A stretch of 64,000 nucleotides of DNA from Fomitopsis serialis (Eukaryota > Basidiomycota > Agaricomycetes > Polyporales > Fomitopsidaceae), in assembly GCF_022376445.1 (NCBI RefSeq), contig NW_025954965.1, forward strand, positions 620,001 through 684,000, read 5' to 3'. The translations under genes and the position numbers were made by a program. Under the pieces are notes generated by a model. The model saw nothing but the letters and a program-made list of their open reading frames with translations. It was not told the DNA's origin and ran no database searches. Each line of letters opens with the position of its first letter. Within the stretch, counting starts at the first letter, position 1. Below, piece after piece: positions 46,918 to 59,608 of the stretch.

Positions 46918-48937
46918 CTAATGGCCGTGAGGGTCTGGTTCGCCCTTCGATTCTACACAGCGGAATGAATATCCAAGCCCAATGCACGAGAATGTTGCAG
47001 AGGCTACTCACCAGCTACGCATTGAATGGCATCGTCAATACGAAGAAGCGACACTGCAGCCTCAAAGGCCGACTTTAGACTCTTGACCTTGCTGATCGTT
47101 GGTTCCAAAATGCCGGCAGTGACGTTGTCGCGGACCTCGCCGTTCAACAGGTCAAGGCCATAGCGCAGAAGTGCCTTTTTCGGGTCTCCGGCCGGAGCAT
47201 TAAGTGCCGCATTATGATATGCGCGCAGTTTGGCGACGAGGTCCGTTGAGTCCTTCGCTGCGTTCACAGCCAATGTCTTCGGAATGACCAACAACGCGCT
47301 AGCGAACTCGGCAATCGCCAGTTGTTCTCGGGAACCCTAAGAAACGTGAGCTTATCTGGCACGCATAACGAAACCGGATTACTGACCAAAGTTGTCGCAA
47401 AGTTCTCGAGATAGATCGAGAGTGCGGTCTCGACGGCGCCTCCTCCGGGAACCACGGCACCACTCTCGAGCGTCTGCTTTAGAATAGACAGAACGTCATG
47501 AAGGGCCCTTTCCATCTCATCCAGCATATAGTCGTTCGCGCCCCGGAGGATGATGGAAGATGAGCTGACCACCTTGGTGCCCTTGACTAGAATGAGCTCA
47601 TCGTCCGAGATACGCTCCTGAACAACTTCCTCGGCAGTTCCGAGGTAGCTCGGTTCGAACGACTCCTCGCCCTCGAGATTCGCAAGACTCGAGACGAGGG
47701 TGCCGCCCGTCGCCTTCGCTATCCGGCGCAAGTCCTCCTTTCTACACCGGCGGACTGCTATGGCGCCTGCCTCGACGAACTCCTTAAGGCACATATCGTC
47801 GATACCTTTTGTAGTCAGGACGACATTTGCTCCTGCTGCGAGAATTTTGCGGACACGCTCCAATGTAATCTCGGACTCTCTAGAGGACGATCAGACAAGG
47901 TCATGAGGACGGCAGCAGTAGCCGTACCTCTTCCGGATGTCCTCAAGCTGGTTCGGATCATCGACAAGGATCTGCACACCCAGTTGCATGCGAGCTTTCT
48001 GCAAGTTGATGTCAAGGCACGCAATCTTGGCGTTGGTTATGCGCGTCTTCATGGCTGGTCAAAGCACGTCAGAGTATGAAATGCATCGAAGGGACAGGTA
48101 CCTACCCTGACTCGCGACGGTACAATTCAGAGCATAGCCCTTGACGTATATGGATTCACGAGCACTGCGACCGTGGGCTTTCAGAACATTCACCGCCTTC
48201 ACAGGGTACTTGATGTCGCCGCGGCTGTTGATAGTCTTTACAGCCAGCATAGCATCGACAGCCATAGGTGCAAAGAGGTCGTCGTCTCTGCCCACTGGTA
48301 AGTACACTCAAGATTAAAGATCGTCGGGACTCACCCTCCAATGATCTTACTCGACATGCTAGTCTTTGCTGCGTTGATGAGTGCCTCCCTAGCCAGCGCG
48401 TCTACCTTCACGCTCATCTGATCTTGCATGAACTTGACCGCCTCTCGGCACGCGAGCCTGTACCCAGTGATAATCGTAGTAGGATGGATCTTCTGCTTCA
48501 CAAGCTCATTTGCTCGGCGAAGCAACTCGGCAGCGATGAGTACCACAGATGTCGTTCCATCGCCGACTTCCTTGTCTTGTTTTTGTGCAAGATCGACGAA
48601 TACTCTGCCTGCGGGGTGCTCGACCGCGAGGAGGGACAGGATGGTCGCGCCGTCGTTGGATATCGTGACTTCCTGAAGCGATATGAGATGAAAGAATAAT
48701 ATGAGGACGCGTCACGTACTCCGATGTTGTCCACCAGCATTTTGTCCAGCCCCATAGGACCTAATGAGCTTTTGACGACGTTTGCGATCGTCTGTGCAGC
48801 CAGGACTGAGGACACGCACGCGTGAGCTACAGATCGCCATGACTTTGTGAATACTTACCATTCTGATCGCGTACATCTTGTCCGGAGATCCTGTCACCAC
48901 CCAAGAAAACACCTGCACGAGGATCGCGTTGGAACAT
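46918..48937 (-). CDS. CCT1: T-complex protein 1 subunit alpha (CCT1)
   Basis: Alpha subunit of the cytosolic TRiC/CCT chaperonin that folds actin, tubulin and many WD40 proteins. The start is the ATG at 48937: MFQRDPRAGVFLGGDRISGQ, then intron, VLAAQTIANVVKSSLGPMGL and DKMLVDNIG. The ATPase motif EVGDGTTSVVLIAAELLRRA is at about 48525-48580. Then RDDDLFAPMAVDAMLAVKTI; MKTRITNAKIACLDINLQKA; LTTKGIDDMCLKEFVEAGAI, typical of the alpha apical domain; LVKGTKVVSSSSIILRGAND; SGAVVPGGGAVETALSIYLE; and LKSAFEAAVSLLRIDDAIQC. A last small exon after an intron changes the apparent stop (VAGE) into VAESKGEPDPHGH, ending at 46918; this tail is typical of CCT alpha, which supports the splice. About seven introns. 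Confidence 0.96.
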
Positions 48938-49526
48938 GGCGTCGGCGTCGGTGTAGAGTGCAGAATGAAAGGTGGCTGAGGCTCGAAGAGCTTGTGAGCG
49001 CCAATGGACGCGATTGACTTACGCACTCAAAAGTGGCAGTTTATAGCTACCATATCAGGCCTTGCATAAACTATTGACGAACAGTAACCATAGTGTTGTG
49101 TACTCCTGCCACATTTTCCAGACATTCCTGTCGCTGTCATATAATCCTTTGAACACAGGGTGGCGCTCTCACTCACTCACTGACTTAGAGCGGTGCTTGC
49201 GCGTTGCATGAACGTTTGAACATACAGCATATCATATCCTACACTACTTTTGTGCAATAATTTACAGTATCCATCCTAAGGTCCGACGTCCACTATCCAG
49301 TGTCCCATGCTAGTATGCATCCAAATCGTAAGTAGAACGTTACACTCTTGCCCATATCTCCTGACGTGCTACGCCTATTGGTGGGCTGAACATCGTGACA
49401 GGAATGTTGACATGCAAGTAATCCGCGGGTTTGCGACAGACTGCGGTAGCACTGCTTCGCCGTCTGCGTCTCGTAGACGCCTTCTGCGGTATTGCGGTCA
49501 ATCGCAAGCTCGCGTTGGTATTGATC
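48938..49526. promoter_or_regulatory. CCT1 promoter and 3' flank of the next minus-strand gene
   Basis: About 590 bases, AT-richer than the surroundings at 49025-49330. No gene or repeat recognised. It should hold CCT1 promoter elements, but I could not identify heat-shock-type repeats with confidence. Confidence 0.45.
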
Positions 49527-50231
49527 TTAACTCACCTTTATCATTGCACCCTCTTCTAAAACTTCGTCTTCGCCAGGTTCACTGTGGCATCGAATGGAAG
49601 GAACTTCGTCCGCAAATGGGTCCACCATTTTCGGGGCTCCCATCTCGACAGGGTAAAACACCTCCGCGAATTCGCTCGGTGGGTGTACTATTGTTGGCGA
49701 ACCCCTCACCACTTGGCGGATGTGTGTGGTGGGGAGCTCGGAGCTCGAGCTACCCACGGGCTGCGTCAGATCCAGCTGACTACCCGATATTGATGGCTCT
49801 CCGTCATCGAGGAATGGGTTGCGGAAGTCAAATGAGCTCGCTGAGCGCGACGAACTATCTGCTCGCGGGCATGGCGGCCGAACGGTGATACTCTCTTGGG
49901 AAGGCACCTGGATGCACAGTCTGCCTTCATCCAGGTAGGGAGTTCAAGAAATACGCACATTGCCTGGAATGAAAGAGCCGCTCATTGGACGGTCGCGTTT
50001 CTATAGGTACATGAGGCTTGCGACAACGCTTCTAAAGCGGACAACGCACCTTGGACGCTCGTGGTCTTACGGGTGACATGAGGGAGGCGCGGCGTAGCCT
50101 CTGTTTGTCCTTGGACTTCGCTGGTGGCGCATCCATCTGAGGTACTTATGCCTGAGCAAGCTAACATAACCATACGGCATCAAACTCACCTCGGACTGCA
50201 TGTCTTTCTTCCTGCGCATAAAGTCGAACAT
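49527..50231 (-). CDS. Small uncharacterised protein, three exons
   Basis: I join three exons. ATG at 50231 gives MFDFMRRKKDMQSE with a GTGAGT donor. The second gives MDAPPAKSKDKQRLRRASLM and SPVRPRASK with a GTGCGT donor. The third begins VPSQESITVRPPCPRADSSS after TGTGCATCCAG. All junctions are phase 0. The rest reads SASSFDFRNPFLDDGEPSIS, TTHIRQVVRGSPTIVHPPSE and VDPFADEVPSIRCHSE, with the stop at 49527 (about 165 residues). It is Ser/Pro-rich, basic at the N terminus and acidic at the C terminus, with no membrane segment. RRASL resembles a PKA-type phosphorylation site and two NPF/DPF-like triplets (RNPF, VDPF) resemble endocytic adaptor-binding motifs; both are only suggestive. It is divergent from the MIT gene at 50903. 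Confidence 0.55.
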
Positions 50232-50902
50232 GATCGTTATCGGCGTGATTGTTCAGAGTCGTCGAGTCGTCGGGTGTGCTTGTGGACAGAGATGATGCCG
50301 TTACAGCAAGGTGCGCTTATATATACCTTTCAGCAGAGCCGTCCGAATCTGAACCGCTGTACCAGTCGGAACATCCAACAGATCCATATCCGGGGACGGT
50401 TCGGATGACCGTGACCCTCTCATCTGACTGTCTACGCCGGAACATAGTTGATCATGATGCTAACAGTCGGGTGCTCGCTTGACCATGGGCGCCTCCAGCC
50501 GTTTCGGAGGGCGGATGCGACAGAAATGGCAGTCCCGCCTTCCGTTCGCAGCCGGATGCATCCGAGCCGCAGCCCCGTCGGATTTGCTGCGTTGTCTCGA
50601 CCGCTCGGTAGGATTTTGGACGGATTTCCTTGTTCGCACTGTGCTCAAGTGCACTGACGGTGGGGCGCAGCGAAGCACAGAAGAGCCGAAGTCGGTACGC
50701 GTGACCTCGCAGTAGACGCGCCCAGTTTGCCACTTACGGTAACTCAGCCACATTACACGTACAGTATTTACGTCCTTGGTTCCTTTACGCGAGGAGGCCC
50801 AATCCAGTTGCACTCTGGGCGACCTGAGTATCCTCTCGCACACAGCTGCTGCAATCCATACATACCTTGCGGACCATCATATTCACTGTCGAACCTACTG
50901 CC
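50232..50902. promoter_or_regulatory. Divergent intergenic region
   Basis: About 670 bases between divergent ATGs (50231 minus, 50903 plus). Open frames at 50452-50843 lack any motif. Likely carries both promoters. Confidence 0.45.
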
Positions 50903-52957
50903 ATGGCCTCGATCAGCTCGCCGTTGAATACGGTATGTATATGGCAGTGCTGTATCGGCCACATTCTGAAGTTCCCAAGGCACATCAACACGCTGCGAAC
51001 GCGGACGATTATGTTGCACAAGGCCTCCTTATTCCCGCGGCGGAGGAGCATTACAAGGCAGCAGAGGCGTATCAGGCTTGTGTGGAGGCCGCGACAGACG
51101 AGAACGTGAGGATATCGAGGAATCGTACGTACGTCGCCGCCATGACGCTCATGCACCGTCTGCTCGGCCATAGACGAAGCGAACGTTGAGGATGCTCTGC
51201 AACGACCACTCAAAAGCCGGAAAAGAACTGCAGAGGCGCATAGCGAAATTGCGCGAAGAGAACAAAGATCCTAGTCTTCCTCAGAAACCTGCGGGCGCCG
51301 CGCCCTCTTCGTCTAACGCTGCGCGTCCAGTGACGTTGCCCACCGCTCCCTCTCCACCACCCCATGCGCAGAACCGAATGTCCGACTCGCAGCAGACAGT
51401 GGACGAGTCTTTTATGCTCCTAGGTCAACGGGTGAGTGTCATCTTGCAGCATCAGGTATCCGTAAGCTATCGAGACCATTATGCTCGTCGCCGCCTGTGT
51501 GGCGAACGAGCATCGATACCTTGTCATGCTTACCTGAGTAGCCTTTTCTAGGTAGTGTGACAAGGTCGTTGGTTGAGTGCCAACTGACTTGACTCGTAAC
51601 TCGTGTTTGCCACTTGCTCAGACCGCAGGCTCCACGCACGCAAGGTTTGAAGAGCATGGTGGTGTGGTGATATTCTGCACTCTCATATATGTCACCTTGG
51701 AACTGGGTGTGATGAATGCCACCATACCACGCTGTCGACCCAATCGTCAGAAAAACGATGCTGTAGCATCGCAGAGTAATGGCTCAATTGTTGGTCTCGC
51801 CGTTGCGATCGTACCACTGACACGTCCTACGTACAGAGCGATTCAGGCGATCCTTTCAATCAGTTTTGGAAAATCACGGAGGGCATGCTGGACTACCTAT
51901 CACAGCCCGTGGCCTTCGCCACGGCACCGCTTGCACCTCCACCCCCAGCAGAAAGCACGCGTCGACGAGATACGAGCTCCAGTAGTGATACCGACCTCGA
52001 AGACGCCATCTCAAAGCGCATCTCGCGCGGAATAGGGCTCGTGAAGGCAGCGCGATCTAGGATGCTCACTCGCCACGACTCTTCAGCAACTACGTCAGAC
52101 TCCGAGAATGGCCGTGCGGGTCCGAGTACGTTCCCTCCAAGACCACCACAATCGTCGCCAGACGCTGCCCGCGATGATTGGGATGATGAGTTTCGTGCGG
52201 ATGATGGTACGTCTTTATTCGTGCATTGAGCGGCTACCGGGATGTCAATGATATCGCCAGAAGACGACATGGCCGACTCTTTCTGCCTCATCCCATCAAA
52301 GTCCGACACGCCCGCTGATAACATGAAGAGGGAGAACGAGACGCTCCACACCGACGTCGAAGAATTGCGGAAACGACTGGCATCTGCAGAGGGGATGCTG
52401 AAGATGCGGCAAGAGCAAGATCAACAACTACGCGATAGTATCCTCTTAGCCAGAAAGGAGGTATGCCGTTGCGAAACCAGTTTGGTGTTAGTAACAGACT
52501 GAAAAGTAACAAGGCACATCGCGCTATGATATCGTCGGTCGTCGCACCCACCCCAAGGCCGAGTCAACCAGGCATCGACCTCGCCTCCCTCAACATCAAC
52601 GTACCGCCGGTGCCACCACCCGTCGCAGCGCTCAACCCAGGCAACCCTGGTCGTGATCGGGAGGCACAGCTAGTGCGAAGAGTCCGGGAGCTCGAAGAAG
52701 AGGTCCGCACGCTGAAAGCCGAGAATGAGAAACAGGTCCGTGCGCGCGATTTTTCTTGACATTCGCTGCTCACCATCATGGCGCCTGCCCTATAGAAAGC
52801 CATGATCGTGCGCTTCCGCGAGCGGTGGGAGAAGCTCAAAGAATCGGCCAAGCGAAAGAAAGTAGCCAAAGCCGCAGCGGAGGCCACGAACATTGTCAAC
52901 GAGCGTATAGAGGAAGATCCAGAAGCGGAGGCAGAGGCCGAGAAAGATTGTTTCTGA
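50903..52957 (+). CDS. MIT-domain and coiled-coil protein, possibly Atg38/NRBF2-like
   Basis: The start is the ATG at 50903 (MASISSPLNT, exon to 50932). The intron ends at 50979 and exon 2 gives AHQHAANADDYVAQGLLIPA and AEEHYKAAEAYQACVEAATD, a three-helix MIT-like repeat, continued after an intron by TLRMLCNDHSKAGKELQRRI. Then Pro-rich linker, QTVDESFMLLGQR and, after a long intron, SDSGDPFNQFWKITEGMLDY and LSQPVAFATAPL. A Ser/Asp-rich region follows, then two heptad stretches: MKRENETLHTDVEELRKRLA (near 52320-52390) and REAQLVRRVRELEEEVRTLK (near 52660-52730). A basic stretch KAMIVRFRERWEKLKESAKR precedes an acidic end at 52957. An N-terminal MIT followed by a coiled coil resembles the PI3-kinase complex subunits Atg38 and NRBF2 in autophagy. 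That name is an inference; a Vps4-like trafficking adaptor is possible. Confidence 0.7.
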
Positions 52958-53538
52958 GGACGTTGACGCGGTATGCTCTATGTTACCTTACGGTCATCGC
53001 CATCTTGATTGTGCTTCTTGCCTGTCGTCCGCTGCCGTTCGTGAGTCTGCTTCGGATCGTGGTGATTCTCCCTTCACAAGGCGGAAACGAAAAGCATGAG
53101 TATGACAACATGGAACAATGAACAGCAGGTTGGCCTCGGCTGATGGCATAGTCATCGTGCATCGCAAGACGTATCCGATGCATCCTCTTTGACATGAACA
53201 TGACGCTCGATCAACGCTCGATGGCATTATGGATCGCGCGTGTAAGGGTACCTAGTCCGTATCTTTGTCCATGATTATCGTAAGCGATACTTTATATACT
53301 ACAGAGGTATCAGAAGAAAATAACGGCCCTGTGTGCAAGTGCTGACCGACGCGACGATTTTTGCCGCTGCGTGCTCAGGGCTGCGTCCCGAACGTCGTAC
53401 CCATTTGCGGATCTCAGCAGGAACTTGCGGAGATAGTGTCTTGCTGCTGTCCAGTGCGATAGTCACTCCGTATCTGCACTTCGCTCCCGACGTTACTGAT
53501 GATGGGAGCATTCTAGTAAACGTGTCAGTTACTCAGTC
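52958..53538. other. Convergent 3' flanks
   Basis: About 580 bases between the stops of the MIT gene (+) and the DUF6534-like gene (-). Short frames only, no repeat recognised. Confidence 0.45.
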
Positions 53539-55330
53539 TCAACGGATGTATCGAGTGGCGGTAAGTACGTATACCTTGCTGTGAGCGAGTCGATCCCGGA
53601 ATCGCCTTCGCTGGAGCCTGGCTAGCACGACGGAGTCCCCTAAGCCAACAAGGCTGTTCGCGGACTCCCTCAGTGCATATCTTGCGTTCAGCGTAGCAAA
53701 GAGCGAATTGATGCCCACTAGAACGTCGGTCATCCAACGTGGCACCGATGAGTGACCAGACTTCGGGCTGATTCTGCGCGGAGAAGGATGAGGCTCACAT
53801 TTGGGTATGACAAAGAAGATTGCGAGGAACGTCGCGTTGTCTGGCATGAGCGTGGCATACTGTCCCCGACGGTGTCAGACTTCGCGGCAGAACAAGGAGC
53901 AGATAAGTTGCGTACAGTGACAAGGCAAGCGATGGACGACACGCTGTATGAAGCGGCCCGTGGCTATCAGGAAGTGCTCGACCAATGTTGAATTCGTAGG
54001 TTGTCTGACCTCATCAGAAGCCCGCATTCTATGGCATACAGCATGAGTACGCTGATGATGTGTTCAGTTCTGGCAGACGGTAACGTAAGTTGCAGCCCCA
54101 TACAGGATACAAGGACGACGAACCTAGGCGATACTGTACGGCAATGTGCCAATGACCAGCATATGGACACAGAGACGACCGCGTCAGAGAACGCGAGGGA
54201 CGCGAGGGAAGCGTATATCTCATGCTAGGCCAAGTTGACATGGTTTGGTCAACTGTGAATGACTCGAAGACCATACGACTGACCGATAGAGATGCTAGCA
54301 GCTGTACCAGATTGCTCTCCTGGCGTCTTAGGCGAACAGGAGATGAGTAGATGTCGCTTTCGAATGAATGGACAATGCCCACAAGGAAAATGATATCTCT
54401 TGGGAAGTGGTGAGCGAGTATACCAGCATGAGAAAATATTGGCATATGGAAGGCTTACTCATTGAGATGGCTACGACCGTGAAGCATTTTAGCGGCAGCT
54501 TAAAGAGCAGGTACGGTGCAAATCGTACAAAAGGTTGTCAGAGCAGACCCGATCTATGCGGTGCCATTAGCGCGCCGCTGAGTGACTGAGGCTCGGCGCA
54601 CATACTAGAAGAGCCAAGGCGAGTTTGCTCTTGCTTACTACGACAGGATTGCTGTCAGACATCAATAGCTGACACTGAGGGTTTGCTCACGTATCCACGT
54701 CCGATATATATAGATGCTAGGGTATTCATGTTAGCACAATACATAGCAACTGGCGAAGATGGCCGCTCGCCTCTTGATGCCTAGATGCGTAATTCCCTGG
54801 TTTTGTAGGCTCAGATTGGGTGGGAATGTCGTAAATGCACAGACTATTTCACTTACACTCACAAAGATGATGCCCTCAACAGGATATCAGCAACATCCGT
54901 TGGTAAATGCGATGTACTTTACTTACTCGGAAGCACCTGATCCACACGCCTATGAGCGAGCATTAAGACAATGTGGAATGAATATCACCATGCACTGTTG
55001 TATATGATGTCTTGCAAGTCGAACAAGTGGTACGCCGACCATATTGCTATCGCATAATGTGCACCGTCGTTAAACCTATGTCACATCCTCCATGAATGCG
55101 ACCGCTGCGTCGCAATGGGCGTATGGCACACCAGAGAAACATTATCTAGATTGAATACATGTTAGTGCACTGACATGCTTTGAAATCGTGCAACGTACGA
55201 GTGTTCTCAGAATGAGGCTGTCGGCTCCGTTACGGGCGCAAAGTAGCGATGCCTGCGCGACCGTGATGCCGTATAGACTGTTCGAGGCTCTCCGGATGAG
55301 GACTAGTGCGGGTACCTTAGACAGTTAAGC
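53539..55330 (-). CDS. DUF6534-like multi-pass membrane protein, copy 1 (partial or degenerate)
   Basis: Agaricomycetes carry many seven-helix proteins with a C-terminal block of the form MPDN...LNAR. Here an exon after an AG acceptor reads YATLMPDNATFLAIFFVIPK (near 53800-53870), followed after an intron by VGINSLFATLNARYALRESA (near 53640-53710), stop at 53539. Towards the 5' side SNSLYGITVAQASLLCARNG (near 55220-55290) matches the family's first conserved helix motif LYGI...Q. Between them (about 54000-55060) I could not find the remaining transmembrane helices in one splice-consistent frame, and the first exon is missing. So this is either a gene whose exons I failed to join or a decaying copy. 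It keeps normal CpG content, unlike copy 2. Function of the family is unknown. Confidence 0.45.
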
Positions 55331-57693
55331 GAGACTTACAACGCAACAAGCACACAGCCTGCACGTCGATGCTTCGTTAACTCGTAACCTGTGAGACCAG
55401 CCCATACCTACATACCTATCAACGTCACTCCTACGTAGTTTCCCTGCAGTTCGTCGTGTATCGTGGTCATGTTCGAGGGTTTCCAGAGACCCTGACTCGC
55501 TCTGGAGAGGTGGTATGTACAGGCGTAATGCTGGGTGCCTTGAGGCAAGGCCTCTACTTATATTCGGCGACCTGCGAACGCAAGACACAGCACTGCACGT
55601 TACTGACTGTGTGCGCCTTCGCGATGAGCGGCGATGAAATTATGCTCAGTAGCCTAGGAAGTGCGAGACAAGAAGACACACACACAACTGCATAGCCAGA
55701 GCTGGGCGTCGAACCAGAGTGCTGTTGATCGCGTCGTTCTGTTGAGGAGCTAGTCAAATGCATGCCCCCGTTTAAGTCCTTGAGCATGCCAATCCAAGGG
55801 ATATGTTGTGATCTACTCATGGACAACATCAAGTTCGTGAGCTACATGTAATCAGATGCTTACCTGTACCCTGGTATACTTGATGGACTTCTCACTCTCG
55901 AGCTCCATATATGAATGCGTCGTGGCCGCAACCACTATCTCTTTCCAGCTAGGTCCATATCGTTGGGCCCCGCGCCTTTCAAACGCACATAGGCGGAGTC
56001 CAGCGGGTTTGATATGGGATCACACCGAGCGCAGCGGAATTTGACGGCCAGGCTGAGCCAGGCAGCCGCGACCTTGGCTAGGCGGCCCAGGTCGGGCGGC
56101 ACAGTGTCCGGATCGCCAAATACCAACGTCCGACGACCCCCGCTCCTATGCGCACTTTCTGTGCGGGGCCCAACGATATGGACCTAGCTGTCACACGGTA
56201 CCACGCTTCGAACCTACACAGCATAGCATTCTTGGAAATATACAAACAATGCTGGACCCGGAGCGTCGCAGTGACTCTGGGAAACTTAGGACTGGGAGTC
56301 AGTGGACGAGTCACTCACTGCCCAGGTAATACTTAGGAGTATGCAAACCGTGCCTCGGAGCGCAACACCGGACACTTGCTGGACCCAGTAGAGCATAAGA
56401 ATTCGCGTGGTACAGCCAATCGGCCATTCAATTATCCAGGCCCCTTCGTCGAGATCCACCATTATGCATAGCCTTTGGAGCTCCTGGGAGCTCCAAGGAG
56501 GATAGCAATTCGTGCCGGCGCCCACTGCGAGCTCACCTGAGTGACAATAGCAGAGTTCCATCGATCTGTTAATCAGGACGCGTGCGATCCGTAGACACAG
56601 CCCAGTTGCTGAAGATTGTGTTTCCAACAATTGAAGGAATTGAAGCAGACCCACGGACTCCGAGTGAGATGCCACCGATGTTGAACCGACGTCACTGAGA
56701 CTCTACTAGACTGCATGACTTTCATTGTGAGCAGTGTTTCCTATGTACCAGCTAGCTGGTTCCCACAGACTAGCATTTCCCAGTCAGTTCCAGCAGAGGC
56801 AGTACTGTGAAATGAGATTTCGAGAGGCTCCGACGATCGTCGAACTACGAGATGAGTCCTGTCACTGTCAGACGCGGGCGCGCACCTCGGGCCGCGACTC
56901 CGGCAACCGCGAGTCTCCACTGAGCAGTGCCAGTGCAGTAGAGTACTCATCCCTCCAACGTTCAACCTTCGTGTCCCTGGATACTGTATCCTTGTCTGAC
57001 GCAGACGCTGCCACCGCTCGTCCCGACCGGTGCGCGAGCACGAACCTCAAGCAATTGTCGGTGGAATGACCGTCGTATCTCAGCCCATGGCCAAGTTGGC
57101 AAACCGGACTCTCAGAGTCTCCTGTACGTTGTCGGTGGTTGCAGTTGAGTCTCGAGGTCTCCGGCCTTTTTCACCCATGCATGCCACGTAGTGACTTCAC
57201 CACGATGATCTACGCATCAACACGGAAACACGGGGCTGATAGGATGCTCGTGTAACAAGGTACTGTCTACCGAGATGGCACGGCGAATGACTCAGAAGCA
57301 AGCCGCGAGAGTGACAAGGCACGAGCTAGAGGCTTGACCCGGGTTACGGTTGGGTATCCGTTCGACAGTGTCGATCCGAACCCCATGTTGCTGTGAGTCG
57401 TCTGTATCAGTGAGTGATTCATGGAACATAAAAACTGGACGTCGGGGTGACGGGTCGAATACATGCGGCCTTGCCAATGTTCTGTGTTCGTGCGAGGGAA
57501 CTACTCGGCATACAGTACGCGGATGTTCTGCCCATGTATCTGCACGTCGCCTGCGCATACACGGTATGCTGACGACGTGAACGCAGTATTATTACACTTG
57601 ACAAGGGCCCGGCCTACTAGTAGTAGCGGTGGCAATGTACCATTGCCCACGTCATGCCATTCCCGCTACTCGGTACGCAGTAAACCGAGTCGA
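55331..57693. other. Gene-poor stretch between the DUF6534-like copies
   Basis: About 2.4 kb, with upstream sequence of copy 1 at its left end. Many short frames on both strands; none has a convincing domain. Minus-strand text near 57690-57760 (reads ITGIYGEACPLRR) weakly resembles sequence near 55090-55130, which could be a further worn relative, but the match is too short to call. No terminal repeats or transposase motifs seen. Confidence 0.35.
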
Positions 57694-59608
57694 CTATTTG
57701 AATGCGACTGCCACGCTCGCTGTTTTCACTCCGTGCTCTGCGCAATGGGCACGCCTCGCCGTATATGCCGGTGATAGTGAATCGCGTTGATACTGATCTA
57801 CAATGCACATTAGAACCTGCAGTTTGACCGAATACGACAGGCATATACTTACCTGTCCATTACTCTTCTGACCATGAGAGGAATTCTGGCTCAAGTCTTC
57901 AAGTGGAAAGGACCCAGGTGAGGCTGGTGAGTAGATAACATTCTGATGTGACATCCTCAAACCAGTTCTCGCATTTAGCATAGCAAGCATAGAGTTCAGG
58001 GCCACTTTACAAGCTATTTGTCAGCATACTAATTCTCGACATCAACAACAATCTGACTCACATTTTGGTAGTATGGAGAACAATGCAAAAAAGCATGCAT
58101 TGTTTGGCATGAGTGTTGCATACTAGAAGCATCTGAATAATAGTGCCTTGTGTATATACATTAGAATTGATGCATACTGTCACAAGACATGCCATTGATG
58201 CTATGCTATAGGGAGTGAGTCTCAGACATATTCATATCATTCTTAACAGAAGAATGCTTACCTTGTAGTCAATCCACTTTGAACACTGTGCAACATCAAA
58301 GTGTGTATGACATTTGTAGTCCTAGGGCAACAGCATTAGCAGATAGACTTTACTTTTTTGATATGACAAACCTGATGGATGTGTTGGGGTACTGTGCAAG
58401 CAGTACACAGACTATGATGGCAACAGCCATATCAGAGACAGCTAAACAGGCCAGGCTTGCATAGATAGCATGCTATGAGAGAGAATGTCAATTGTATTGC
58501 AGTATCATATGATTTGAGAGAAATTGAGCACACAGATTCTGCTAGAAACAGCTTGATGAGATTACTCTCTTGAAGTCTTGATACCATGAAAGTTAACATG
58601 GATGCTATTAAAAGACATCAATGCAAGCAACACTCACGAAGAAAAGGCAACTGCTACAAGAATAGAAGGTTGAATGGTGAATCTCAACTACATAACCTAT
58701 GTCACATATGACTTACTGAGTGCTAGGGCTTTGAAAGCGATATACATGTCAGAAAGAACCTGCATGTTTTGTAAAAGCCCAGATTCTGACCAAAGTTCAC
58801 CAAGGAGAACACAGTCTGGTAAAAGCAGCAATTGAACAGTGGACCAACTGAGTTAGGTACATAATGACATACCAACAAAGCCACAAGATATCTAAGGCTG
58901 CTGACTTATTATTGGATTTGCATCAGCTGTTGCTGGTGCTACCAATAAAAACCTTTGCTTACGTTTCCAGATGCGATGGATATATATACTCCAGCAATGA
59001 CCAATGTTATCAAGGTAGCTGCATGTGATTTAGGAAATTGTCTTACCTCCTGACTCCTAGATTGGATATTCCCTACACAGTTTACAACATTGCAGCACAT
59101 AAGTAACAATGGCACACCCATTGAATTGCAACTCACAGTTAAGAGGACTGTGGCCTGTTCCCAAATGAGAATCCAAATGAATAGTTAGAGGCATTCAAAG
59201 GCTTCTTACCCGGATGGTCCTGGTAGTAAGACATCAGTACACAGACTGGGTGTCATAAGCATATTGACCTACCATACATTCCCAAACAGAATACCCAGAA
59301 TATTGGACCTATTAGTTACAGCCCAAGCATATGCTGGCCATGCCACTAATGCACAGTGGACCCCATCAATAGTCCTGTATAAACAGTGGCTCTGTGGATA
59401 AACCAGCTAAGCTAAGTTGAGTCAGCTGCATACCACAGAGAGAAGACCTATATAATCCCAGTGAGGACTCAACATAGCTGCCATTCATGATAGTGCATAC
59501 CATCCATCGAAGAGCCCGATTGTCCGCAATCTTGCTGGTCCAAAAGGTGAAGATCTGTGCAGTTGTGATACCATACAGGCTACATACTGTCAGAGAACAC
59601 CAAAACAC
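57694..59608 (-). pseudogene. DUF6534-like multi-pass membrane protein, copy 2, CpG-depleted
   Basis: Paralogue of the copy at 53539. Matching blocks in the same order: SLYGITTAQIFTFWTSKIAD with NRALRWMV after it (near 59510-59580); a hydrophobic segment ATLITLVIAGVYISIASGN (near 58955-59010); YATLMPNNACFFALFSILPK (near 58070-58130) after a TAG acceptor at the same place as in copy 1; and VALNSMLAMLNARTGLRMSH (near 57950-58010), ending QNSSHGQKSNGQ or running to a stop at 57694. The exons are readable, yet the region has lost nearly all CpG. I could not place every helix, so I call it a probable pseudogene; a silenced but intact gene is possible. Confidence 0.45.
58021..59500. other. CpG-depleted, AT-richer tract
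   Basis: By eye I count six CpG dinucleotides in these 1,480 bases (near 58037, 58637, 58738, 58962, 58974, 59210). The flanks at 57540-57790 and from 59508 onward are CpG-rich. TpG and CpA are common throughout. The tract coincides with most of the second DUF6534-like copy. Confidence 0.85.

Noticed and set aside
46918..47010. CCT1 stop at 47004 (IQCVAGE)
   Set aside because: Splicing at GTGAGT gives the usual alpha-subunit tail ending DPHGH at 46918.
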